DNA of 11,857 bases from CAYVLA01 sp964549615 [NCBI: uncultured Thermococci archaeon] (GTDB lineage Archaea; CAYQAE01; CAYVLA01): the NCBI GenBank assembly GCA_964549615.1, contig CAZJVP010000068.1, positions 1 through 11,857 on the forward strand, written 5' to 3'. Below the pieces are notes generated by a model. It was not told the DNA's origin. It saw only the letters and a list, made by a program, of their open reading frames with translations, and made no database searches. Shown here one piece after another: positions 5,859 through 11,857 of the stretch. The translations under genes and the position numbers were made by a program. Position 1 is the first letter of the stretch, and each line of letters begins with the position of its first letter.

Positions 5859-7381
5859 CCTCTCCCACGCTCCCCACAGCCCATCGATCCTCGGTCCTCC
5901 CACCTCGGCGCCGTGGCCGTGGCTTGGTAGAGCTTGTTGTACAGACGGAACATATCGTCGTACACCCGGCGGGTGGCCGGGTCCGGGGGCCAGGTCGCCT
6001 CCACTGGGTTCAGGGCCTCGGCCGTCGCGGTCTCTAGGCCCAAGCCCCTTGAAGCCAGCATGAAGGCTCCCAACGATGCGGCATCCGTGACCTTCGGCCT
6101 GGAATAGGTCCTCTGGGTCACGTCGGCCTTTATCCGGTTCCACACGGAGCTTCTCGCAGCTCCGCCGAGCGCGAGGATCGTGCTCGGATCCATGCCCTCC
6201 CGGGATAGAACCTCGATGCAGGCTCTTATCTCGTACGCAATCCCCTCCAGTATGGCCCGGGCAAGGTCGCCGTACGAGTGGCCCAGGGTCAGGCCGAAGA
6301 TCACCCCCCTGGCGAGGGGATTCCACCTCGTCGCCTGTGCCCCAGTGAGGAAGGGCAGAAAGACCAGTCCCCTTGCCCCAGGCGGGGAGGCCGAGGCAGC
6401 CTTATCGATGTAGCCGTAGGGATCGGCCCGGAAGACCTTTTCCGGAACCGGAGGGTGGAAACTGTCCCTGAACCAGCGCAGCGCAAAGCCCGTGCTGCCC
6501 ATTCCCTGTTCCACCAAGAACTCCCCGGGAATCGAGTGGCACGAGTAGAGCAGGCCTTCATGGAGCCTGCGGGGAAGCCTGTCGCAGGAGACCGAGACGT
6601 TCGTCGCGCTGCCCGTGGACTCCATGGCCCTCTTGGAAGATACCCCGCTTCCCATTGCCTCGCACTGCCTATCACCCGCGCCGGCCACCACCAGCTGCCT
6701 TCCCGAAAGCCCAAGCTGCCTTGCCACACCCTTCTTCACATCGCCGACCACAAAGCTCGATTCCCTCGGGCTACACATCCTGTCTCCGTCCGCCCCTACG
6801 TACTCAAGCATCTCGGGCCACCACCTCCTCTTCCTCACGTCAAGCATCATCGTCCTGGACGAGACCGTCCAGTCCGTAGACCACTCGCCGGTCAGGCGAA
6901 AGACCAAGAAGTCCTTGGGCAACATGAACTTGTGAACCCGCGCCATCACCTCCGGCCTGTTGCGTTTCAGCCAAAGCAGCTTCGGCGCGGTGAAGTAAGG
7001 ATCGGCCCTCATCCCCGTCTTCTGATGGATCTCCTCGCCGAACTCTTGTGCCAGCTCCCTGGCCTCGGCTTCGCACCTTCGGTCCGCCCAGAGCATGCAC
7101 GGGGTCAAGACCTCTCCTTCCCGACCCATGGCGACGACGCTTTCCCTGTGGGAGCAGACGCATACGGCCTCGCACTCATCGGCGCCCTTAAGCCTGCGTG
7201 CGATGCTCCCGACGCACGACACCACGCACTCCCACCAGGACTCAGGGTCCTGCTCGGCCCAGTCCGGCCTCGGATGGAAGGTCTCGATCTCTCGGGCGGC
7301 TCTGCCAACCTCGGCTCCCTCGCGGGTGAAGGCCTGGACCTTGCAGACGCTCGTGCCAAGGTCGATGGTGAGTATGCTCAA
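5855..7381 (-). CDS. FGGY-family carbohydrate kinase, xylulokinase-like
   Basis: Cytoplasmic ATP-dependent kinase of a sugar or polyol (508 aa, usual size for the family). The N-terminal FGGY domain starts [17 protein letters not shown] (phosphate-binding DLGTS, D7), then DWAEQDPESWW (40-50) and MLWADRR (96-102), both typical of xylulokinase-type members. The second domain has AGAGDRQCEAMGSG (233-246) with candidate catalytic base D237, GSATNVSV (257-264), and ALGGAARSSVWNRIKADV (404-421) for ATP binding. TTG 7381 is chosen because it overlaps the upstream stop as TTGA, has GGGGGGA about 8 bases before it, and gives the normal N-terminus; an upstream start at 7456 would add 25 non-homologous residues inside the previous gene. 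Substrate cannot be fixed from sequence: D-xylulose, L-ribulose or another ketose/polyol are all possible. Confidence 0.95.
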   Translation of the reverse strand: MSILTIDLGTSVCKVQAFTREGAEVGRAAREIETFHPRPDWAEQDPESWWECVVSCVGSIARRLKGADECEAVCVCSHRESVVAMGREGEVLTPCMLWADRRCEAEARELAQEFGEEIHQKTGMRADPYFTAPKLLWLKRNRPEVMARVHKFMLPKDFLVFRLTGEWSTDWTVSSRTMMLDVRKRRWWPEMLEYVGADGDRMCSPRESSFVVGDVKKGVARQLGLSGRQLVVAGAGDRQCEAMGSGVSSKRAMESTGSATNVSVSCDRLPRRLHEGLLYSCHSIPGEFLVEQGMGSTGFALRWFRDSFHPPVPEKVFRADPYGYIDKAASASPPGARGLVFLPFLTGAQATRWNPLARGVIFGLTLGHSYGDLARAILEGIAYEIRACIEVLSREGMDPSTILALGGAARSSVWNRIKADVTQRTYSRPKVTDAASLGAFMLASRGLGLETATAEALNPVEATWPPDPATRRVYDDMFRLYNKLYQATATAPRWEDRGSMGCGERGRG

Positions 7382-8067
7382 GGCCGCTTTCCCCCCGCCA
7401 ACCGCGAGATGATCTCCTCGACCCGAACTGGGATCCATTTCTCGAGCCTCTCCCACGGGACGAAGCTCTCCCTAGGCATCCTCCACTCCTTCGTGAACTG
7501 GAAGCTCGGGACGAATGCCTTCGTCTTCAGGTATTCCCGGACGAGCCGATCTCTCTCGGGGCTGGTGACGATCTTTCCCTCGAAGAGCGGGGTGACGAGC
7601 AAGCCCATGCTGCCTGCTCCCGCCGAGCAGGGCTCGATGTACTTCTCCTCCGGCTTGAACGCTTCGGGGCTCGCGGCGAACGCATGCTTCCCCGGCTGCG
7701 AGAAGACCACCGGACGCCCATCGCGGACGGGGATCTTTCCATCGACCAGGATCTCCTTGTAATCCCCGTGCCAACTCGCCTCGACCTTCATGTACTCACC
7801 CGACCGGCCGAGGTAAACCCATGCCGCCTCAAGCTCGTAGAGGTGTTCTATGTCCCAATCCCACCATATGCCGTATTCGATCACGCTCTCCAGGCCGGGA
7901 AGCCCGAAGGAGATCGCCGAGGTCGTAGACAGTTTCCTCTTGTAGTCCACGCGGGAGTCCGAGGGGGAACGGAACACGCTGTATCCCACGCGAGAGGGAA
8001 GGAAGGGTTCCATCCTGTCGAAAACGATTATGGGGAAGTGTCTGAAGGCGAGGTCCTTGTCGCTCAA
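7378..8067 (-). CDS. Uncharacterised 229-aa protein, first gene of the kinase operon
   Basis: I cannot name this family. The start is TTG 8067; an in-frame TAA lies about 36 bases upstream and no ATG or GTG occurs between. There is no signal peptide or membrane helix, so it is probably cytoplasmic. Conspicuous clusters of polar and aromatic residues look like an active or binding site: [20 protein letters not shown] (63-82), [13 protein letters not shown] (94-106), [12 protein letters not shown] (122-133) and [16 protein letters not shown] (142-157). The DIEHLYE..W...ASWHG pattern reminds me of conserved hypothetical proteins seen in other microbes, but I cannot verify this. It overlaps the FGGY kinase as TTGA, so it is made together with the kinase and the B3/B4 protein. 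Possible roles include sugar or sugar-phosphate binding or hydrolysis; this is context only. Confidence 0.85.
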   Translation of the reverse strand: MSDKDLAFRHFPIIVFDRMEPFLPSRVGYSVFRSPSDSRVDYKRKLSTTSAISFGLPGLESVIEYGIWWDWDIEHLYELEAAWVYLGRSGEYMKVEASWHGDYKEILVDGKIPVRDGRPVVFSQPGKHAFAASPEAFKPEEKYIEPCSAGAGSMGLLVTPLFEGKIVTSPERDRLVREYLKTKAFVPSFQFTKEWRMPRESFVPWERLEKWIPVRVEEIISRLAGGKRP

Positions 8068-8234
8068 GCTCTCATCAACCGATTCCTGGCATGGACCTGA
8101 AAACTCTTAGCTCGGGCGATAGGGGGATGTACAGGGGAGGAGGCTGGACAAAGAGATATCAGTGCGCTGGCCCAAGTGATGGGCGCCAAGGGCGCCTCGG
8201 CCCACAAGGCCACGCACCGGTCGGGAGGGCTGCG
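8068..8234. other. Divergent intergenic region (167 bp) between the 229-aa gene and the reductase gene
   Basis: It must hold promoters for both directions, but no convincing TATA box is visible. Weak candidates are GTTTTC around 8099-8104 on the minus strand and AGATATC near 8154-8160 on the plus strand. An open frame from 8091 continues into the reductase, but its first 48 codons read as non-homologous Gly/Arg-rich sequence. Confidence 0.35.
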
Positions 8235-9359
8235 GTGAAGTCCAGCAGGCCGAAAGTAGGCAAGAGGCTTAGGATTGCCATCGTCGGGGCAGGCCCGGCG
8301 GGGCTGTCCGCTGCCCTAGAGCTTGCGCGCCTGGGACATGACGCGACTGTCTTTGAGAAGCACGCAGAGGTCGGAGTCCCCGTCAGGTGCGGTGAGTGCC
8401 TCGTGGATCCGTACGGCCTTCTGGACAGGGAGCCGGCGGGAGCAAGGGTTAGGGTACAGGAAGTCTGCATCAAGCTCAGGGATCTTCACGTCTTCCCGAC
8501 CTCCGACATGAACGTGTGGGTGCTGGACAAGGACAAATGGCTCCAGTCCATGGCTGCGGAGGCCCAATCCCAGGAGGTCCACTTGGTCCTTGAGGCGAGG
8601 AGAAGCATATCACAGCTGCGCAGGGACTTTGAATACGTTCTGGACTGCAGCGGCTGCCCGAGCCAATCAAGCAAGGAATATCAAGTCGACTGCGGCGCGC
8701 CCGGCCTAGCCGTGCAGTGGACGGTCAGGGCCGATGTGGCAGCTCGCCTTGGCAGGCTCTACCTTCACTTCGAACCTGGCGAGGTTGGCTACAGTTGGAT
8801 ATTTCCCAAGTCTGCCCGGGAGGCAAACGTCGGCGCAGGCTGGGCCAAGGACCCGCCAGCGGGGAAGTGGGGCGCGTTGCGGGATTTTGCATCCCGAGAG
8901 CTTGGCCGGTTCGACATACTGAGGAGCACGGCTGGCCACGTCCCTTCCCGGATCGTGAAGAACCCGTTCTTCGAGAACGTGCTGCTCTGCGGCGCCGCCG
9001 CGGGGCTTGTCAACCCCTACACCGGGGCCGGCATCCACACGGCGGTCCTGTCGGGCGTCCTAGCAGCACGGTGTCTCGCGGAGGGATGCCCCGGATCGTA
9101 TCGCGCGCGCCTCCTTCTGGCGACGGGGCCCGAGTTTAGGGTCGCGGCTTTCGCCAGATGCCTGCTCGAATCCTCTTACCGCCATCATGAGCGGGCGATC
9201 GCGTACGTGGAGAGGCACTTCCCACTCCGCCAGGTTTTGTCGGGAGATGCCTACCGTAGGCTCTCGCCCATAGTTTACATTTGGAAGATCCGTACGGCTC
9301 TCTTGGACCACGTCTTGGACGGCATGGAAAGTCCCGCAGCCCCCGCGCCACAGGCATGA
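8235..9359 (+). CDS. Geranylgeranyl-reductase-family FAD-dependent oxidoreductase
   Basis: Flavoprotein of 374 residues in the family that reduces isoprenoid double bonds, including archaeal membrane-lipid precursors. The N-terminus has the Rossmann FAD motif [20 protein letters not shown] (14-33) with the acidic E41 at the end of strand 2. RCGECLV (51-57) matches the family's RCGE motif. [12 protein letters not shown] (182-193) fits its Y-x-W-x-F-P substrate-side motif, and [21 protein letters not shown] follows from 254. The usual GD-A-A-G motif reads GAAAG here: the Asp that normally contacts FAD ribityl/phosphate is Ala254 (codon GCC, one change from GAC). GTG 8235 is chosen for its GGGAGGG ribosome site 6 bases upstream and the short lead to the Rossmann strand. 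The gene stands alone, with no lipid genes beside it, so the exact substrate is open. Confidence 0.88.
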   Translation: MKSSRPKVGKRLRIAIVGAGPAGLSAALELARLGHDATVFEKHAEVGVPVRCGECLVDPYGLLDREPAGARVRVQEVCIKLRDLHVFPTSDMNVWVLDKDKWLQSMAAEAQSQEVHLVLEARRSISQLRRDFEYVLDCSGCPSQSSKEYQVDCGAPGLAVQWTVRADVAARLGRLYLHFEPGEVGYSWIFPKSAREANVGAGWAKDPPAGKWGALRDFASRELGRFDILRSTAGHVPSRIVKNPFFENVLLCGAAAGLVNPYTGAGIHTAVLSGVLAARCLAEGCPGSYRARLLLATGPEFRVAAFARCLLESSYRHHERAIAYVERHFPLRQVLSGDAYRRLSPIVYIWKIRTALLDHVLDGMESPAAPAPQA

Positions 9360-9377
9360 CGGCCGCTCCGTCCACAC

Positions 9378-10382
9378 CTAGCCCGAAGCCGGAATCGGCC
9401 GTTTCATCCTTGGCAGGATGAACCTGACCACCAGAAAGCCTTGGAAGACCAGGCCCGCTGCCCAAAGACCAACGAGGATCAAAAGCCTTCTCTGCCTTGA
9501 CTTGGCCTGGGACTGTCTCCCAGCCTCGACGATTTGGGACCTCCTCTCGGCCTCGGCCTTCAAGGACTCTTCCCAGGACTGCGAGAGCTGGTCGTACCTC
9601 TTGGATCCTGCCATGGCCCAGGCCACGCACCTCCTGAACAACTCCCTGAACTCCGTCTGGGCGACAAGCTTCCCCCAGTAGAACGGCAGCCGCTCAACGA
9701 CCGCCACATAACATCCCGGCAGCGAAACGCTTCTGCCTCCCCCGCCCCGTTCCAGGGCCACGACCATGGGGATGCCCGTGGACTCCTCCCTGTAGAGAAC
9801 GCTGAGCCTGCCAAGATCACTGCTCGGCGGGATCGGGCCGGTCGCGCCGGACTGATAGGTGTAATCGGACTGGGTGATGACGAAGCTGGCCGGGAGCCCT
9901 TCCGTGATCCCCTCCAACGCCTCGGACAGCACGTAGGTTGACCCATAGATCCCTCCGATGGTTTTGCCCTTGCCAGTTGAGTTCCCCCGTATGGGAAAGA
10001 CGCTCGTCGCTAGGCCCTTCAACTCCATGCTGCAGGCCGCGCTGAGCCCGACGAGCGACCCCCCTTCCTCGAAATGCCGCTGCAGCACCGGCGTGAACTG
10101 GCGCAGGAAGTCGAAATCCGAGGGGTTGAGCGCCGGGACCACTATGCACCTGACCTGCGGCAGGTTGGCCAACGCCCTCATGACAGAATCCGACCTTGCC
10201 ACGATCGTCCTCGTTCCAGTCTCGTTGATGATCGCCGCCAGAGCATCGGCGTATCCGGGCAGCCTCCCCGCGTAGACGAGCACCACGGGTTCCGGCCGCT
10301 CCGCGCGGCAGGCGGCGAAGAGAGTCACCGTGATCAGCCAACACATCCCGATGGCGGACGTCTTTCCGGGCATGGGCCTCAC
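9378..10382 (-). CDS. Secreted, membrane-anchored protein with a glutamine-amidotransferase-like domain
   Basis: Predicted extracytoplasmic protein (334 aa). The N-terminus is a signal peptide or anchor (IGMCWLITVTLFAAC); FAAC resembles a lipobox with C25 as the possible lipidated Cys. Residues 31-260 look like a class I glutamine-amidotransferase-like fold: VVLVYAG strand, CIVVPALNP, FEEGGSLVGLSAACSMELKG (a nucleophile-elbow-like site with C117), then strands VITQSDYTY and IPMVVALERGGGGRSVSLPG. Then follow a charged coiled-coil-like stretch (about 262-298) and one strong C-terminal membrane helix (300-323) with a basic tail inside. GTG 10382 overlaps the upstream stop as GTGA; ATG 10373 is an equally plausible start, with GGAG 8 bases before it. 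It pairs with the gene before it. Whether it is catalytic is uncertain, as no clear His/Glu partner is identified. It meets the reductase gene tail to tail, 18 bases apart. Confidence 0.83.
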   Translation of the reverse strand: MRPMPGKTSAIGMCWLITVTLFAACRAERPEPVVLVYAGRLPGYADALAAIINETGTRTIVARSDSVMRALANLPQVRCIVVPALNPSDFDFLRQFTPVLQRHFEEGGSLVGLSAACSMELKGLATSVFPIRGNSTGKGKTIGGIYGSTYVLSEALEGITEGLPASFVITQSDYTYQSGATGPIPPSSDLGRLSVLYREESTGIPMVVALERGGGGRSVSLPGCYVAVVERLPFYWGKLVAQTEFRELFRRCVAWAMAGSKRYDQLSQSWEESLKAEAERRSQIVEAGRQSQAKSRQRRLLILVGLWAAGLVFQGFLVVRFILPRMKRPIPASG

Positions 10383-11251
10383 TCCATTAGGTTCACCAAG
10401 ATCTCGCAGATGGAGCCATCCGCGATCACGCGGATGACGTGGGCCGACATCTTCGCCGGTCTCCGCGGCGTCTCGACGGTGAAATCGACCGAGAAGGTGT
10501 CGTACCTGAGAACGTCCGTGAAGGTGACCCGCCCGAAGTCCGGTGCCTCCGCCATCTCCCTCCGCCCTTCCGGCAGGGGCTGGGCCGATGAGAACGACGC
10601 TTTATCCGCATTCCGGTGGATCTCAAGGCTGGAGATCGCGCTGGCCGGCTCCTTTCCCCCGGGAAACTCAACTCCCACGAACCCGCCAAACCTGTTCAGA
10701 AAGAAGTCGGAGATCCCCTCAAAGTAGATGATGTCAGTGGCGTTCCTCAGGATCAAAAACGAGGTGTAGACCTGGCCCGACATCTTCGGGTTCGAGTACA
10801 GCCTGACCAGGGGGAAGTCCAGGAAAAGCCCGTCGTAGGTGACGTTCCGCCAGCTCGCCTTCACGTCGAATGCCTCGTACGGCACGTAGGGGTTCTCGGT
10901 CTCATCCATCAGAGCCCTTATGGGCAGTATCTCCCGCGCGAGCTCGGGCAACGGTCGTTTCAGATCTACGCCCTCGGCCGCGAATACGGGATCGACCTGC
11001 ACTAAGGTTGCGTACTGGATCTCCAAGGTCTTGATGTCGCGCCTGGCTGCCAGGCTAAGCGAGAAGTCCATTCTCTCCTTGGTCGTCACCGACGCCTCGC
11101 TGTAGATCTTCTTGGGATAGACGTTCTTGAGGACCACCACGGGACTCTCTATCTTCTCCTGCGCCAGAGTGAAGACCACGAGCGCCGAGCTGATCAGCAC
11201 CATGAGGATTATCGAGACGAGGCTTGCGTCGACTCTCAGTCTTTCCCTCAT
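10379..11251 (-). CDS. Uncharacterised N-terminally anchored extracytoplasmic protein
   Basis: I do not recognise this 290-aa protein. A short basic stretch (MRERLRVD) precedes one hydrophobic helix (about 9-30, ASLVSIILMVLISSALVVFT). The remainder is polar and rich in strand-like alternation, so a single-pass protein with a beta-rich outside domain is most likely. Recognisable blocks are PVVVLKNVYPKKIYSEASVT, the pair YVPYEAFDVKASW / TYDGLFLDFPLVRLYSNP, and a C-terminal strand cluster FTDVLRYDTFSVDFTVETP. The ATG at 11251 has AGGT 8 bases ahead. The stop overlaps the amidotransferase-like gene as GTGA, and both products are predicted to face outside, so they probably form one surface complex or module. 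It is divergent from LarA; no direct functional link is evident. Confidence 0.8.
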   Translation of the reverse strand: MRERLRVDASLVSIILMVLISSALVVFTLAQEKIESPVVVLKNVYPKKIYSEASVTTKERMDFSLSLAARRDIKTLEIQYATLVQVDPVFAAEGVDLKRPLPELAREILPIRALMDETENPYVPYEAFDVKASWRNVTYDGLFLDFPLVRLYSNPKMSGQVYTSFLILRNATDIIYFEGISDFFLNRFGGFVGVEFPGGKEPASAISSLEIHRNADKASFSSAQPLPEGRREMAEAPDFGRVTFTDVLRYDTFSVDFTVETPRRPAKMSAHVIRVIADGSICEILVNLME

Positions 11252-11308
11252 TCGACCGACCTACGAAGTCCGCTGCTTGTCCTGCGCCACGACGTGCTGT
11301 GCGGCCTG

Positions 11309-11316
11309 AAATATCT
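11309..11316 (-). promoter_or_regulatory. Candidate TATA box for the two-gene surface-protein operon
   Basis: On the minus strand AGATATTT is preceded by CGAACAA (BRE-like). It lies about 60 bases before the ATG at 11251 and would give a leader of about 35 bases. It is the only AT-rich element in the 141-bp divergent region that suits this direction. Confidence 0.4.
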
Positions 11317-11353
11317 TGTTCGATGCCTGGGAGAGACCCGCGGCGCGAACGGG

Positions 11354-11368
11354 GAAAACCCTTAAAAT
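11354..11368 (+). promoter_or_regulatory. BRE/TATA promoter of the LarA-like gene
   Basis: GAAAAC (BRE) followed by CTTAAAAT (TATA). The box centre is about 28 bases before the TTG at 11393, so transcription should begin at or within a few bases of the start codon, giving a leaderless message. No Shine-Dalgarno sequence precedes the TTG. Confidence 0.6.
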
Positions 11369-11370
11369 CG

Positions 11371-11389
11371 GGTCGGCTCAACCCCGACC
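11371..11389. promoter_or_regulatory. Inverted repeat between TATA box and LarA start, candidate operator
   Basis: GGTCGG and CCGACC are separated by 7 bases, filling the space between the TATA box and the TTG at 11393. A protein bound here would occlude the transcription start. If the message were leadered it could instead fold as a hairpin, but the leader is probably absent. No known regulator is assigned. Confidence 0.4.
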
Positions 11390-11392
11390 ACC

Positions 11393-11857
11393 TTGAGGGT
11401 CAAGATCGCCTACGGAAGGAAGGGCCTAAGCGTTGAGGTCCCTGACGAGAACATCTACCGGGTCGTGGAGCCCAAGTTCGTCCCGGGCGTGAAGGATCCT
11501 TACGACTCGGTGGCCCAAAGCCTAGACAACCCCATTGGCTGCCCGCCCCTCAAAGAGCTGATCGGCCGAGGAAAGGACGTCACGATAGTGGTATCGGACA
11601 AGACCAGGCCGGTGCCGACCAAGGTGATCCTGCCACCCATTCTCGACGAGCTCAATGCGTCGGGCGTCGACGACGCGCACATAACCATCCTCGTCGCCAC
11701 TGGGCTGCACAGGCCAAACACGGAGGAGGAGCTCGCCGAGATGTTGGGCGCTGACGTGCTGGCTAGGATAAAGGTCGTGAACCACGATGCGCGGGACAGG
11801 AAGTCCCAGGTCTATCTGGGCAGGACCAAGAGCGGGACTCCCGTTTGGCTCGATAAG
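11393..11857 (+). CDS. larA: LarA-type nickel-pincer racemase family protein (partial, C-terminus off the right edge)
   Basis: N-terminal 155 residues of a LarA/DUF2088 family enzyme; the founding member is lactate racemase, which uses a nickel-pincer nucleotide. VKIAYGRKGLSVEVPDENIY is the typical opening, VVSDKTRPVP (66-75) matches the family's D-x-T-R-P cofactor-binding motif, and LVATGLHRPNTEEEL (100-114) carries H106, equivalent to the catalytic-region His108 of the Lactobacillus enzyme. KVVNHDARD follows. The other active-site residues (a His, a Lys and a second His further on) lie beyond the window. TTG 11393 is the only suitable start, since the frame begins there at leaderless distance from the TATA box. 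Family members differ in 2-hydroxyacid substrate, so lactate is not assured. The cofactor-making genes (LarB, LarC, LarE) are not seen here and may lie to the right. Confidence 0.92.
   Translation, partial: MRVKIAYGRKGLSVEVPDENIYRVVEPKFVPGVKDPYDSVAQSLDNPIGCPPLKELIGRGKDVTIVVSDKTRPVPTKVILPPILDELNASGVDDAHITILVATGLHRPNTEEELAEMLGADVLARIKVVNHDARDRKSQVYLGRTKSGTPVWLDK

Noticed and set aside
5859-6326. N-terminal extension of the B3/B4 protein
   Set aside because: The extra 156 codons overlap the kinase gene in another frame and are Gly/Arg/Pro-rich; the B3/B4 family length and the ATGA overlap support the start at 5858.
6278-7762. Long open frame on the plus strand (about 494 codons)
   Set aside because: It lies antisense to the FGGY kinase and the 229-aa gene and is rich in Pro, Arg and His without recognisable motifs.
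8091-8234. Upstream start for the reductase at ATG 8091
   Set aside because: It would add 48 residues of non-homologous sequence before the Rossmann strand, while GTG 8235 has a strong ribosome site and gives the expected N-terminus.

Overview
The window looks archaeal. Several starts sit 25-30 bases downstream of a BRE/TATA-like element (near 714-727, 1692-1699 and 11354-11368) with almost no leader. The gene content also fits an archaeon: a geranylgeranyl-reductase-family flavoprotein, a PadR/ABC cassette, NfeD and a LarA homologue. Base composition is GC-rich. GTG and TTG starts are common, and genes inside operons often overlap as ATGA, GTGA or TTGA. I cannot place the lineage more precisely, and no tRNA, rRNA, CRISPR array or insertion sequence is visible.

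Left part (1-3994). A partial minus-strand metallophosphoesterase runs off the left edge. Divergent from it is the wreck of an ABC-2 exporter: an ATPase frame with a premature stop, two offsetting frame changes and damaged nucleotide-binding motifs, followed by what looks like an internally deleted permease. Directly downstream is an intact replacement-like cassette: a PadR regulator with a near-leaderless promoter, an ABC ATPase with an odd Gly-rich tail, and a six-helix ABC-2 permease. Overlapping or abutting junctions (ATGA, TAG-ATG) indicate one transcript and coupled translation.

Middle (4254-8067, all minus strand). Transcription runs right to left in two groups. The first is an unrecognised 229-aa protein, an FGGY-family carbohydrate kinase and a stand-alone B3/B4 (PheRS-beta editing-like) domain protein, joined by TTGA and ATGA overlaps. 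After a candidate promoter at 5153-5165 comes the second group: an unrecognised 102-aa protein, a short NfeD-type membrane/OB-fold protein and a 36-aa single-helix microprotein overlapping the end of the NfeD gene.

Right part (8235-11857). A geranylgeranyl-reductase-family flavoprotein on the plus strand meets, tail to tail, a two-gene minus-strand module of membrane-anchored extracytoplasmic proteins. One has a glutamine-amidotransferase-like domain; the other is an N-terminally anchored protein I do not recognise. Divergent from that module, a LarA-type (nickel-pincer lactate racemase family) gene starts from a leaderless-type promoter and runs off the right edge.

The most interesting items are the decayed exporter beside an intact one, the coupled unknown/kinase/B3-B4 operon, the NfeD-microprotein operon without a visible stomatin, and the reductase that lacks a normally conserved FAD-binding Asp.
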